Notes: generated by a model not told the origin, from the letters alone. DNA of 64,000 nt from Myxococcales bacterium (GCA_004193285.1 SECP01000046.1:49178-113177); one strand, 5' to 3'; shown: positions 9,590 through 18,844, counted from the stretch's first letter. Numbers and translations are program-made.

Positions 9590-11227
9590 GTGAAGCTCGC
9601 TGCGATCGATATCGGCACCAACTCGATTCACCTCGTGGTCGTCGAGTTCGACGGGCGCACCTTCCACGTCATCGACCGTGAAAAGAGCATGGTCCGGCTG
9701 GGCTTGGGCATGTTCGGCGAAATGCGCCTGACCGAGCGCGCTTTTCAGGAGGGAGTCGAGGTGCTCGGCCGCTACACGAAGCTCGCGGAGAGCCGCGGCG
9801 TCGAGGAGATCCTGGCTGTCGCCACCAGCGCCACCCGAGAGGCCGAGAACGGCACCGAGTTCTTGAACGCCATCTTCCAAGCCACCGGAGTGATGCCCAA
9901 AGTCATCTCCGGCTCGGAGGAAGCGCGGCTCATCTTCCTGGCCGTCAAGCACTCCATCGACCTCGGGGGCGAGCGCGGCCTCGTGATCGACATCGGCGGC
10001 GGGAGCGTGGAGGTCGCGGTCGGCACCAGCAACGAGGTTCTGCTCGCTCAGAGCATGCGGCTCGGCGTGCAGCGGCTGCTCCACCGTCAAGGCGGTGCAC
10101 AGCCTCTGGCGTCGCGCGAGCTCTACGAGCTGTCCGGCTACGTGCAGGGCGCCGCGGCCGAGGTGATGTCGGAGGCCAAGCGCTTCGGGGCGACCCGCTT
10201 CATCGGCACGTCCGGGACGATTCGAACGCTGGGTGAAGGCGCGCACCTGATGTCCGGCGGCGCGCCGTTCCGCTCCCTCAACGCTCAGAGCGTGAAGCGC
10301 AAGGATCTGCGAGAGCTCGTCAAGCGCCTGTGCGAGGCGGACGCGGCGAAGCGCGCCAAGATGCCCGGCATCGGCGACGCCCGCGCGGATACGATTCACC
10401 TCGGCGGGGTGCTCCTGTGCGAGCTACTGGAGATGGCGCGCGCGGAAGAGCTCACGCTGTGCGACACCTCGCTGCGCGAAGGCGTGATTTGGGACTACCT
10501 GGAGCACCGCGGCATCGAAGCCATCCCCCACCGAGTCATCTCGGATCCGCGGCGCCGGAGCGTGTTCGAGCTGATGCGCAAGTACGAGCGCGACGACCCT
10601 CGCGAGCTGCACATCGCGGACCTGTGTTTGTCCTTGTTCGACCAGACCGAGAGCATTCACGGCCTGGGGGCCGCGGATCGTGAGCTGCTGGAATACGCCG
10701 CGCTCTTGCACGGCATCGGCCGCCACATCGACTTCGAGGACCGCGAGCGTCACTCGCGCTACATCATCCGCAACTCCAGCTTGCGCGGCTTCACGGACGA
10801 CGAGATCGAGCTGCTCGGCCTCATTGCGCTCTATCATCGCGGCAACAAGCCGAAGCGCCGCGACGACAAGCTGGACAAGCTCGCCGAGCACGAGCAGCAC
10901 GCGGTGATGGTGCTGTCCTCTATCGTGCGCCTCGCGGTCGCGCTGGACCGCGGGCATAGCCAGCTCGTGCGACGCTTGCACGTGGAAACGCGGAAAAAGG
11001 ACGTGCGCATCTCGATCGACGGCCCGGGGGATTTACTGCTCGAGCTGTGGGCGGGCCGCGACAAGCTCGAGCCCCTCGCCAAGGCGCTCGACCGCGATAT
11101 CTTGCTGGAGCGCGTGGCGCTCGCGCCTTCCGCCGCGCTCGAGCACCACAATGCGGACAGCTTCGTGCCTCCGGCGGCCGACCCGGCGCCGGCTTCGGTC
11201 GCGCCCGCGGTCGTTCACCGCGCTTGA
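9590..11227 (+). CDS. Ppx/GppA exopolyphosphatase family protein with HD domain
   Basis: 545 residues when started at GTG 9590 (VKLAAIDIGTNS), preferred over the in-frame TTG at 9572 because the ASKHA fold begins directly with the phosphate-1 loop DIGTNS. The second ATPase-fold motif is VIDIGGGSVEVAVG; SGSEEARL is also family-typical. The C-terminal part has an HD-type segment (YAALLHGIGRHIDFEDRERH), as in long bacterial Ppx. It hydrolyses polyphosphate or pppGpp, linking to phosphate storage and the stringent response. It converges on the thiolase gene with six bases between stops. Confidence 0.9.
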   Translation: MKLAAIDIGTNSIHLVVVEFDGRTFHVIDREKSMVRLGLGMFGEMRLTERAFQEGVEVLGRYTKLAESRGVEEILAVATSATREAENGTEFLNAIFQATGVMPKVISGSEEARLIFLAVKHSIDLGGERGLVIDIGGGSVEVAVGTSNEVLLAQSMRLGVQRLLHRQGGAQPLASRELYELSGYVQGAAAEVMSEAKRFGATRFIGTSGTIRTLGEGAHLMSGGAPFRSLNAQSVKRKDLRELVKRLCEADAAKRAKMPGIGDARADTIHLGGVLLCELLEMARAEELTLCDTSLREGVIWDYLEHRGIEAIPHRVISDPRRRSVFELMRKYERDDPRELHIADLCLSLFDQTESIHGLGAADRELLEYAALLHGIGRHIDFEDRERHSRYIIRNSSLRGFTDDEIELLGLIALYHRGNKPKRRDDKLDKLAEHEQHAVMVLSSIVRLAVALDRGHSQLVRRLHVETRKKDVRISIDGPGDLLLELWAGRDKLEPLAKALDRDILLERVALAPSAALEHHNADSFVPPAADPAPASVAPAVVHRA

Positions 11228-11233
11228 CGCGCC

Positions 11234-12415
11234 TTAGCAGCGCTCCACGATGAGCGCGACCGCTTCGCCGCCACCGATGCACAGGGTGGCAAGGCCGCGC
11301 TGCACCTGGCGATCGTGCATGGCGCCGAGCAGCGTGACGAGGATGCGCGCGCCCGAGGCGCCGATGGGGTGACCGAGCGCGACCGCCCCGCCGCGGACGT
11401 TCACCTTGGTGGGGTCGATGCCGGCCAGCTTGGTGCAGGCCATCGTGACGCAGGAAAAAGCCTCGTTGATCTCCCATAGATCAATGTCGTTTGCGGTGAG
11501 GCCGACCTTCTTGAGAGCTACGTCTACCGCTAGCGCGGGGGCAGTAGTGAACCACTCTGGCGCCTGCGCGGCGGAGCCGTAGCCGACGATGCGCGCCAGC
11601 GGCGTGAGCCCCTGCTGCTTCACGGCGGCCTCCGAGGCGAGCACGAGCGCGGCGGCGCCGTCGTTGATGCTGGAGGCGTTGGCGGCCGTGATCGTTCCGT
11701 CCTTCGTGAACGCAGGGCGCAGCTTGCCGAATTTGCTGGGGTCACCGCGGCCCGGCTCTTCGTCCTCCGTGACTTGAATCGGGTCGCCCTTCTTTTGCGC
11801 GACTGCGACCGGCGCGATCTCCTTCGTGAAGGCGCCGCCTTTTTGCGCCGCGAGCGCCAGCTCGTAGCTGCGCTTGGCGAACTCGTCCTGCGCTTCACGG
11901 CTCAGCTCGTATTTTTGCGCGCACGCCTCGCCGGCCTGACCCATGTGAAAGTCGTTGTAAGGGTCCCACAAACCGTCGAAAATCATGCCGTCGATCAGCT
12001 TGCCGTCCCCCATGCGGTAGCCGGTGCGCGCCTCGCGCAGGTAGTACGGCACGTTGCTCATCGATTCCATGCCGCCCGCGACCGCGAGCTGCGCGTCTCC
12101 GAGAGCGAGAGCTCGCGCGGCGAACACCACTGCTTGCAGGCCCGAGCCGCACACTTTGCTCACGGTGGTGGTGGGCACGGAGTGAGGGATGCCGGCGAAG
12201 ATGGACGCCTGGCGCGCAGGCGCTTGCCCGATGCCGGCGGAGAGCACGTTGCCCATGAACACCTCGTCCACCTGCCCTGGCGCGAGGTTGGCGCGCTCGA
12301 GCGCGCTCTTGATGGCGACGGCGCCGAGGCGCGGGGCCGGCACGCTCGCCAGCGCGCCTTGAAACGACCCAATGGGGGTGCGAGCAGCAGAAACCACGTA
12401 AACGGAAGCGGCCAT
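11234..12415 (-). CDS. Acetyl-CoA C-acetyltransferase (thiolase)
   Basis: 393 residues from the Met at 12415 (MAASVYVVSAARTPIGSF), where thiolases usually begin. The nucleophilic Cys is in VSKVCGSGLQAV, the GGMESMSNVPY segment follows, the catalytic His is in GHPIGASGARI, and the second Cys is in LCIGGGEAVAL. This is the AtoB/PhaA type that condenses two acetyl-CoA to acetoacetyl-CoA or does the reverse. One variation: the usual CIGGGMG/CIGGGQG reads CIGGGEA here. No PHB or ketone-body genes are adjacent. Confidence 0.93.
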   Translation of the reverse strand: MAASVYVVSAARTPIGSFQGALASVPAPRLGAVAIKSALERANLAPGQVDEVFMGNVLSAGIGQAPARQASIFAGIPHSVPTTTVSKVCGSGLQAVVFAARALALGDAQLAVAGGMESMSNVPYYLREARTGYRMGDGKLIDGMIFDGLWDPYNDFHMGQAGEACAQKYELSREAQDEFAKRSYELALAAQKGGAFTKEIAPVAVAQKKGDPIQVTEDEEPGRGDPSKFGKLRPAFTKDGTITAANASSINDGAAALVLASEAAVKQQGLTPLARIVGYGSAAQAPEWFTTAPALAVDVALKKVGLTANDIDLWEINEAFSCVTMACTKLAGIDPTKVNVRGGAVALGHPIGASGARILVTLLGAMHDRQVQRGLATLCIGGGEAVALIVERC

Positions 12416-12473
12416 GGCTCGAGCGTAGCGCAAGCCGCACGGGGCGCAGAAGAGTCGGCTAAAGTCCTACTTC

Positions 12474-12953
12474 ATGCGATCGCTTCCGCTGATGCTCGGC
12501 TTGCTTTCCCTGGCGCTCGGGCTCGAGGTCGGCTGCGGCGCCGCCTCCAAAGATCCGGTCGCTACTGCAGGGTCCGGCCAGTCGAGCGCAGGCGCCGGGG
12601 ACCTGGGAGGCAGCTCCGCGGCCGGCTCGAGCTTCGGCGCGTCCGCCGGTGAGCCTACCGCCGGGGGAGACCCGAGCCGCGCGGGCGCTTCCGTGGGAGG
12701 GAGCGGCGCAACTGGGGGCGCGTCCAGCGGGGAGGGTGGCAAAGCCGGGCTCGTGGATTGCGACGCTCGCAAGATCACGTGCAAGCGCGCGGCGCCCGCG
12801 TGCGACACGTTCAACGTGCCGAGCGTGGAAGGCTCCTGCTATGGCGATTGCGTGAAGATCGATCGCTGCGCGTGCAGCGACGCCGACCAGTGCCCGGACA
12901 GCAACCAGTACACGTGCTGGTCGAAGACCCACTGCGGTCCGTACGTCCACTAA
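12474..12953 (+). CDS. Lipoprotein with Ser/Gly-rich linker and Cys-rich C-terminal domain
   Basis: 159 residues. A signal peptide (MRSLPLMLGLLSLALGLEVG) ends in a lipobox-like LEVGC. Next comes a low-complexity linker of about 70 residues rich in Ser, Gly and Ala, then a compact domain with ten Cys (CDARKITCKRAAPAC through THCGPYVH), probably disulphide-bonded. The architecture is common among secreted lipoproteins of delta-proteobacterial predators, but no function is known to me. It starts 58 bases from the divergent thiolase gene. Confidence 0.72.
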   Translation: MRSLPLMLGLLSLALGLEVGCGAASKDPVATAGSGQSSAGAGDLGGSSAAGSSFGASAGEPTAGGDPSRAGASVGGSGATGGASSGEGGKAGLVDCDARKITCKRAAPACDTFNVPSVEGSCYGDCVKIDRCACSDADQCPDSNQYTCWSKTHCGPYVH

Positions 12954-13010
12954 CCGGCGCCCGATTCAGCTTGCGTCGTGCGTCGCGCGCGGCAGACACT
13001 CCTGCCAACG

Positions 13011-13871
13011 ATGCCCGCTGATCCGCAACTTTTGACCGGAGTTCCGCTGTTTGCGCTGCTGGACGAGCAAGAGCGCGCCACCTTGGCGGAGCGCATGGAC
13101 ACCGTCACTTTCACGGCTGGGACGACGCTGTTCCACCGCGGTGACCCGGGTGATTCGCTCTACGTCGTGCGCTCGGGCGAGGTCGAAATCTTCTTCAAGA
13201 ACGACACCGGCGACCGCATCTTGCTGGAGACCGCGAGGGCTGGTGACTTCTTCGGTGAAGTCTCCTTGCTGGACGGCGGGCCCCGCACCGCCTCCGCCCA
13301 CGTCACTCAAGACGTGGAAGCAGTAGAGGTGGATCGCGAGGACTTGGCGGAGCTGATGAAGATTCGTCCCGGCGCGGCGATGGAGCTCCTGACCGCGACT
13401 GGCCGCCGCCTGCGGGAGACGAACGAAAAGCTCCGGCGCACCGCCTCACGCAACGTGAACGTGGAGACGGAGGACAAGCGCAGCACGGTGATGAAGGTCG
13501 CGGATTGGATCTCCGAGTTCAGCGGCAGCTTGGACTTCTTGTTCATCCACATTGGCCTCTTTTTCGTGTGGATCATCTTCAACGTCGCCCCCCTCAATCG
13601 GCTGTCGTTCGCTAACTTCGACCCGTTTCCCTTCGGCTTGCTCACGATGTGCGTCTCGCTCGAGGCGATCATCCTCTCCGTGTTCGTGCTGCTCAGTCAA
13701 AATCGCCAGGTCGCTCGCGACCGCGTTCGTAACGACATCGAGTACGACGTGAACCTCAAGGCCGAGCTCGAGATCGCGCACTTGCACGAAAAGTTCGACC
13801 ACCTGCACGCAGAGCTCTTGCAGCGCCTGACCACGATCGAGCGGCACTCCAAGCGCCCGCCCGGGGCGTGA
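13011..13871 (+). CDS. Cyclic-nucleotide-binding domain protein with DUF1003 membrane domain
   Basis: 286 residues from ATG 13011. Residues about 8-120 form a cNMP-binding beta-roll: FHRGDPGDSLYVVRSGEVEIF and the phosphate-binding-cassette region GDFFGEVSLLDGGPRTASA. A linker leads to a DUF1003 domain with two membrane helices (FIHIGLFFVWIIFNVAPLN and LTMCVSLEAIILSVFVLLSQN) and the family motif SQNRQVARDR, then a coiled tail. A membrane protein sensing a cyclic nucleotide is the reasonable reading, ligand unknown. It converges on purC with six bases between. Confidence 0.85.
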   Translation: MPADPQLLTGVPLFALLDEQERATLAERMDTVTFTAGTTLFHRGDPGDSLYVVRSGEVEIFFKNDTGDRILLETARAGDFFGEVSLLDGGPRTASAHVTQDVEAVEVDREDLAELMKIRPGAAMELLTATGRRLRETNEKLRRTASRNVNVETEDKRSTVMKVADWISEFSGSLDFLFIHIGLFFVWIIFNVAPLNRLSFANFDPFPFGLLTMCVSLEAIILSVFVLLSQNRQVARDRVRNDIEYDVNLKAELEIAHLHEKFDHLHAELLQRLTTIERHSKRPPGA

Positions 13872-13877
13872 CGTTAT

Positions 13878-14861
13878 TCAGGCGTCGAAGCCGGCCGCGC
13901 GTAGGTTCTTCGCCATGCGCTCTTTCGGCTCTTGCACGTCCGGCACGAACGCGTCGCCCGTGATCTGCTCGACGGCCTCGATGTAGCGGCGCATCGCCTC
14001 GATCTTCACTTCATCCGGAATGTTCGGGATCGGTCCGTCACCGCGGAACCCTTGTGCGGCGAGGAAGCGCCGCACGTACTCTTTATCGAAGCTCTCCGGG
14101 TCTTGCCCGGCCTGAAAGCGCTCCGCGTACGTGCGCTCGTACCAGAAGCGCGACGAATCAGGAGTGTGGATCTCGTCGATGAGGATGATGTCGCCCTCCG
14201 GCGTCTTACCGAACTCGTACTTCGTATCCACCAGAATGAGCCCACGCTCTGCGCACACGCGCTGCCCCTCCGCGAACAGCGCCATCGCGATCTCCGCCGC
14301 GCGGTCGAAGTCCGCGGCCGGCATGCCGGAGATCTTCAAAATCTCCTCGCGCGATGCGGACACGTCGTGGTCGCCCTTGGCGGCCTTGGTGCTCGGCGTC
14401 AGAATTGGCTGCGCCAGCTTCTGGTGCTTCTTCAGTCCGTCCGGCAAGCGGTGCCCGCAAAACTCGCGCGCGCCCTGCTCGTAATGCACCCAAATGCTGG
14501 TGGAAGTCGTGCCCGTCAGGTACGCGCGCACCACCATCTCCACCGGTACCAGCTGGCACTCGCGCGCCACGAGCACGTTCGGGTCCGGCACGCTCAGCAC
14601 GTGGTTCGGCGCGATGTGCTTCGTCTTTTCGAACCACCAAGCCGCCGCGAAGCCGAGCACCTGCCCCTTGAGCGGCAACGTACCGAGCACGCGGTCGAAC
14701 GCGCTGATGCGATCCGTCGCGATGATGACGCGCTTACCGTCTGCGGTCGTGTAGTTGTCGCGCACCTTGCCCTCGTACTTCCGGCCGAGCTTCGGAAAAT
14801 CAGTCCCGGTCAGCGGATGCGCGAGCGCCTTCTGGAGAGCTTCGGTGTGCGAATCGGTCAC
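13878..14861 (-). CDS. purC: SAICAR synthase (long form)
   Basis: 327 residues. It couples CAIR with aspartate using ATP in purine synthesis. Family motifs: GKVRDNY near residue 30, IATDRISAFDRVL, PVEMVVRAYLTGTTSTS, LVDTKYEFGKTPEGDIILIDEIHTPDSSRFW in pieces. It is clearly longer than the approximately 240-residue E. coli type and has the extra insert and tail of the yeast Ade1-like form (including the C-terminal helix near IEAMRRYIEAVEQITG). It stands alone, with 270 bases upstream in which I find no clear promoter. Confidence 0.93.
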   Translation of the reverse strand: MTDSHTEALQKALAHPLTGTDFPKLGRKYEGKVRDNYTTADGKRVIIATDRISAFDRVLGTLPLKGQVLGFAAAWWFEKTKHIAPNHVLSVPDPNVLVARECQLVPVEMVVRAYLTGTTSTSIWVHYEQGAREFCGHRLPDGLKKHQKLAQPILTPSTKAAKGDHDVSASREEILKISGMPAADFDRAAEIAMALFAEGQRVCAERGLILVDTKYEFGKTPEGDIILIDEIHTPDSSRFWYERTYAERFQAGQDPESFDKEYVRRFLAAQGFRGDGPIPNIPDEVKIEAMRRYIEAVEQITGDAFVPDVQEPKERMAKNLRAAGFDA

Positions 14862-15131
14862 CGCGCCGCTATATCACGGCGGCTCCACGGTGGTAGGGCG
14901 GTCGCGCCGGCGGCGCGCCTGCCGGAAATCCTCAGGCTGCGCGCGTCTGTTCGGGGAGGCCTAGGCACGGGCGCCCCAGCGGGTGCGCCCACCAGGTCCG
15001 TACGAATGCGAGCCAGCTGCGGGCGCGAAGCGCTCGAAAGACTTGATGTTACGCCGCCGCTATAGCTCGGCTCGTTGCTTTCGAGCTAAGTCGTGGCGTC
15101 GTTCGGCGCTGAGGGGGCACGGTCGCCGCGT

Positions 15132-16148
15132 TCACTTCCCGAGCTCAGCTGACTTCACCCAGAACGCGGCGTCGCCGAAGGGGAGCACGTGCAGGCTCTT
15201 GGGCAAGACTTTGGTCCAGCCGCCGAGCACGTCCATGACGTAGACCTCCGTATCGGCTTCCACGACGCCGATGGGAGCGTCCGCATCCCGGGCCGTGATG
15301 CGCAGCGGCAGGTCGCGGCTGGTCCTGACCACGCGCGGTAGCTCGGAAAGCTGCAGCTGGGGCGCCGAGCTGAGCGAGTAGCTTCCGCTCGGAACGGCCG
15401 ACGTCTCGCCGCGCGGAAGCGGCTGGAGGTCACTCGCTTTGGCCCACGCGTCGACCACGACCTCCCCTTCGTAGCGCACGTGCACGAAGCCTCCGCGCTG
15501 CTCCGTACTGAAAAAGCGCGCGCTGTCTGCCGCCGGCGAGCGCTGCAACGTGAAAATCGCATCGCTCACCGGGGGCACGGAGTCGTAGAGGTCTAGCCGC
15601 GCTTCCTTGAAGAGGAAGAAGCGAGCGGACGCAGGAGTCTTCGTGACAACAGGGGACGCCGGGTTGAAGCCGAGGGCGGCGCACTCGGTGGTCGTGGTCA
15701 CCCGCTGCTCGAACGGCGCGCCGAGGCGAGCCTCCACCCGCACCTTACCGGCGCTGCTCCCAGTGGCGACCACGCGCGTCCCGCTCGCGATCCACACGTG
15801 GCCGCTCACGACCGGGAGCTGCTGCGCGGCATACAGACGCAGCTCACTCGCTTTGACGAAGCCCGAAATGCGAAACGAGCCGCGCCCGGTTCCGGTCTCG
15901 ATGCGGGCCAGCTCCGAGCCGTCGCTCGGCGGGGCAGTGAAGGTGACGGCCGACTCGCCTCCGCTGAAGCGCGCGAGCTTGCGACCGCTCGCGTCCACCA
16001 GCACCGTGTCCTTGTCGAAGACCACGCGGCCACGCTGCGCGCAGCTCGCGGCGGCTGCCGGCGGCTTGGCCGAGGTCGTCCCCACGAGGCCGAACAGGAG
16101 AGCGCCGCCAAGCACTGCCGACGCGACAATCGGAAGGGCTCGTCTCAT
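15132..16148 (-). CDS. Secreted protein with repeated SH3-like segments, unknown function
   Basis: 338 residues from the Met before RRALPIVASAVLGG; the longer frame start at 16265 would overlap the divergent gene. An N-terminal signal peptide ends near TTSAKPPAAAA. The body is beta-rich, and three related end-motifs recur (GFVKASELRLY, DAWAKASDLQPL and FWVKSAELGK), suggesting three SH3b-like repeats of the type found in cell-wall-associated proteins. No catalytic motif is seen. Location is envelope or periplasm by inference. Confidence 0.6.
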   Translation of the reverse strand: MRRALPIVASAVLGGALLFGLVGTTSAKPPAAAASCAQRGRVVFDKDTVLVDASGRKLARFSGGESAVTFTAPPSDGSELARIETGTGRGSFRISGFVKASELRLYAAQQLPVVSGHVWIASGTRVVATGSSAGKVRVEARLGAPFEQRVTTTTECAALGFNPASPVVTKTPASARFFLFKEARLDLYDSVPPVSDAIFTLQRSPAADSARFFSTEQRGGFVHVRYEGEVVVDAWAKASDLQPLPRGETSAVPSGSYSLSSAPQLQLSELPRVVRTSRDLPLRITARDADAPIGVVEADTEVYVMDVLGGWTKVLPKSLHVLPFGDAAFWVKSAELGK

Positions 16149-16224
16149 GGCAAGCAGCATAGCGCCGCCAATTGCGGGTGTCCGCTTGCGGTGCACGCCC
16201 CCCGAGGCACACTCCCGACCCCCC

Positions 16225-17112
16225 ATGCAGCACCTGGCCTTCGGTACGCCGCGCAAGCTTCCCAAAGCCAGCAGCCTTCAAGGCCGAGTCGTGGTGCTGG
16301 ACATCGCGTTCGCGGGAGCCGGCACTGGCGGCGGATTCAAGAAAATCACGCTGCCGCTCATCGACGGCTTGGGGGACCGCCTCGGTATGTGGGTCGACCA
16401 TCACGACAGCGAAGATCACGTACTGTACAAAAATGACTCACGCTTCGTGCTCGCCACGAAAGCGGAGCACGGCGCCTGCCCGGAGATGATCACGCCGGAG
16501 CTGGTGGCCCGCGCGGGGCGCATCGACACGATCGTGTGCCACACGGATTTCGACGGCCTCGCGAGCGCCGCGAAATGGGTTCGCAGCGGCGTGGAGCCTT
16601 ACCCCGGCTGCGATGACGACGCGCGCGCCATCGACACTCGAATCGGCACGCCTAGCCCGGTGGCAGAGCGCATCGATCGCGCGCTGCGGGCTCGCTACCG
16701 CGATCAAGGCTTGTTCGGGGTCATCGTGCGGCACTTGTCGACGGGCCTCGCGGACGCCGCGCTGTGGTCGCCCATCGACGAAGCCGCTGCCGAGCTCATC
16801 CCCGTCGAGCGCGAGACCCGCCGCGCGGCGCAGGCTTACAAGCGGCTGGAGCCAGGGGTCGCGCTGGTGGACGTGAGCGAGGGCTACGACCGCGTCGACA
16901 AAACCTTGCTGCTGCTCCTGGGGCAGGAGCGCGAAGCGGTCAGCGTCGTCGTGGACAAAGAGAACGTCAGCATCGCCGCGCGCTTCGACAGCGGGAAAAA
17001 CTTCGTCGAGCTGTTGGGTCTCGGCTCCGGCATGCCCACTCGCGTCTCGGTCCCGCGCCCGCAGCTGCCGCGCGTGCTCAAGGCTCTCGGCGTCAGCCCC
17101 GGCGACATTTGA
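16225..17112 (+). CDS. DHH-superfamily-like phosphoesterase with reordered motifs
   Basis: 295 residues from ATG 16225 (the frame is open further upstream but overlaps the divergent secreted-protein gene). The segment LGMWVDHHDSEDHV contains a DHH triad near residue 55, and DTIVCHTDFDGLASAAKW, some 45 residues later, looks like motif I of DHH enzymes (HxDxDG). In canonical DHH proteins motif I precedes DHH; here the order is reversed, suggesting a circular permutation or a distinct family. A later GCDDDARAID could supply further metal ligands. Function might be hydrolysis of a nucleotide or short oligonucleotide phosphodiester, but this is inference. Confidence 0.6.
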   Translation: MQHLAFGTPRKLPKASSLQGRVVVLDIAFAGAGTGGGFKKITLPLIDGLGDRLGMWVDHHDSEDHVLYKNDSRFVLATKAEHGACPEMITPELVARAGRIDTIVCHTDFDGLASAAKWVRSGVEPYPGCDDDARAIDTRIGTPSPVAERIDRALRARYRDQGLFGVIVRHLSTGLADAALWSPIDEAAAELIPVERETRRAAQAYKRLEPGVALVDVSEGYDRVDKTLLLLLGQEREAVSVVVDKENVSIAARFDSGKNFVELLGLGSGMPTRVSVPRPQLPRVLKALGVSPGDI

Positions 17113-17123
17113 GTCGAGCGGCA

Positions 17124-17624
17124 CTACTGCGCCGTGTACTCGAGCACCGCGGTCGGAAAGCCGCGCTCCCGCGCGTGGCTCAAGGCTGCTTCCAGCTTTG
17201 CTGGGGCCAGCGTTCGCTCACGGCTCAAGATCCACAAGTAGTCACGTGAAGGATGGCCGATGACGGCGTACTCGTAGTCCTCGCCCACCTCGAGGATCCA
17301 GTAGTCGCCGTAGGCGAAGCCGAAGTCCAGCGAGAGCTTGGCGGGCTCTGCGGAGTCGCTCGCCACCGCGCGGGCGGCAACGCGCTTGAGAGCACCGCCC
17401 GGCCCTTCGTGGCATTCGTTCACCACGAGCAGCTCATGGTCCGAGACGAGCCGGTACTCGGCCGTCGTTCCCACGCAACCCGCCTGGCTCGGGCGGGGTA
17501 GCTTCGCGATTTCGAACCACTTGCCCTGCAATCGGGGGAGCTCGACCTGCGCGACCTCCAGCGGCTCGTTCTGGCAACCGGCGGTGAGCAGACCGACCAA
17601 CGAAAGCCTCAATAGCCAGTGCAT
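17124..17624 (-). CDS. Lipocalin-type outer membrane lipoprotein (Blc-like)
   Basis: 166 residues from the Met at 17624. The signal peptide MHWLLRLSLVGLLTAGC ends in a lipobox (LLTAGC). The mature part opens with the lipocalin signature LQGKWFEIAKLPRP (GxW) and continues with beta-strand segments including DYWILEVGEDYEYAVIGHPSRDYLWILSR, here cited in part, as in bacterial lipocalin Blc. Such proteins bind lysophospholipids or fatty acids at the outer membrane. It converges with the DHH-like gene. Confidence 0.85.
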   Translation of the reverse strand: MHWLLRLSLVGLLTAGCQNEPLEVAQVELPRLQGKWFEIAKLPRPSQAGCVGTTAEYRLVSDHELLVVNECHEGPGGALKRVAARAVASDSAEPAKLSLDFGFAYGDYWILEVGEDYEYAVIGHPSRDYLWILSRERTLAPAKLEAALSHARERGFPTAVLEYTAQ

Positions 17625-17791
17625 TTTCGCCTTTCCGTAGGCGCGCACCGCTGGTCGGTCAACGTCGGCCGCGGCTCGTTTCGGTAACGTTTTGGGGGCG
17701 ACGTGCACCCCGAAAACTGGCTCGAAGGCCCGCGGCGCTTGACCATGCTGCGCTAGCTGGACTGAGATGCCGAGCTTACGGAGCTTCCTAG

Positions 17792-18835
17792 ATGCCCAAT
17801 ACTTCCAAGATCGTAGTGCTGATTGCCGATGACGAGCCGAGCACGGTGGCAATGCTTTCCAGCCACCTCCGCTCCAGCGGCTACGCCGTCTTGGAGGCTT
17901 CCGACGGCGATCAGGCCTGGGAGCTCGCCCACGAGCACCTGCCCCACCTCGTGATCTTGGACGTGATGATGCCCGGCATGAGCGGCTGGGAAGTTTGCCG
18001 AAAGATCCGCGAAGCGGTGTCGCTCGCGCACACCGGTGTGATCATGCTCACCGGCATCGGTGAGTCGTTGAACGAGATGACCTCGCCGCTGTACGGCGCC
18101 GACGCGTTCGTCGACAAGCCCTTCGAGTTCACGAAGCTCGACGAGAAGATCAAGGAGACGCTGCAGCGGCGCAAGCAAGGCGCGCTCGGTCGTCCCGACG
18201 CCGGCGGTGACGACGCGAGCATGGCGATAGAGGAAGACGACCTGCCGACGATCGCTCCCGCGTCCAAGAAGGCGTCCGCGTCGAAGCCGAAGCCTCTCGC
18301 CAAGACCAAGCCCGCCGCGGAGACGAAAGCGGCGAAGGCGAAGAAGGTCCCCGCGAAGCCGGTCAAGAAGGTCGCCCCCGCGCCGCCTCCCGCGAAACCG
18401 ACGGCCAAGAAAGCCCCGGCTTCGGCCGCGAAGAAGCCCGCCCCCGCGCCGCCCTCCAAGAAGAGCGCGCCCGCTCCTGCTCCGAAGAAGGCCGCTCCGC
18501 CGGCCGCGAAGAAGCCCGTCAAAGCGGCGCCCGCGCCGGCCGCGAAGAAGCCCGTCATCGCGGCACCCGCTGCAAAGAAAGCGGTGAAGTCCCCGCCCGC
18601 CGCCGCGAAGAAGAGCCCGAAGTCCCCCCCTCCGAAGAAGGGGCCCGCACCCGCCGCCAAGAAATCGACGAAGGCGCCGGCCAAGAAGGGACCGCCGGCC
18701 AAGGCCCCCGCCGGGAAGAAAGCGGCCCCGGCTCCGCTCAAGAAGGCGCCGAAAGCAGCCGCTAAGAAGGCGCCCGCTAAGAAGGCGCCCGCTAAGAAGG
18801 CGCCCGCTAAGAAGGCGCCCGCTAAGCGGAAGTGA
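17792..18835 (+). CDS. Response regulator receiver with histone H1-like Lys/Ala/Pro tail
   Basis: 347 residues. Residues about 5-125 are a CheY-like receiver: acidic pair IADDEPS, phospho-acceptor Asp in LVILDVMMPGMSG, Thr in MLTG, and the conserved Lys in DKPFEF. From about residue 150 to the end the protein is an extended tail made almost wholly of Lys, Ala and Pro (KKAP/AKKP units), resembling the DNA-binding tail of histone H1 and some myxobacterial DNA-binding proteins. There is no helix-turn-helix, so if it binds DNA it would do so through this basic tail. No histidine kinase is adjacent. Confidence 0.88.
   Translation: MPNTSKIVVLIADDEPSTVAMLSSHLRSSGYAVLEASDGDQAWELAHEHLPHLVILDVMMPGMSGWEVCRKIREAVSLAHTGVIMLTGIGESLNEMTSPLYGADAFVDKPFEFTKLDEKIKETLQRRKQGALGRPDAGGDDASMAIEEDDLPTIAPASKKASASKPKPLAKTKPAAETKAAKAKKVPAKPVKKVAPAPPPAKPTAKKAPASAAKKPAPAPPSKKSAPAPAPKKAAPPAAKKPVKAAPAPAAKKPVIAAPAAKKAVKSPPAAAKKSPKSPPPKKGPAPAAKKSTKAPAKKGPPAKAPAGKKAAPAPLKKAPKAAAKKAPAKKAPAKKAPAKKAPAKRK
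18761..18820 (+). repeat. Four perfect tandem 15-bp repeats inside the histone-like tail
   Basis: The unit gctaagaaggcgccc occurs four times head to tail and encodes AKKAP each time, followed by a partial copy before the stop. Length variation through slippage would stay in frame, so this is a natural site for strain-to-strain differences in tail length. Confidence 0.9.
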
Positions 18836-18844
18836 TCGCTCGCT

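Noticed and set aside
18761..18820. Regular short repeats as a CRISPR-like array
   Set aside because: The 15-bp units are contiguous with no spacers and encode AKKAP in frame in the response regulator tail.
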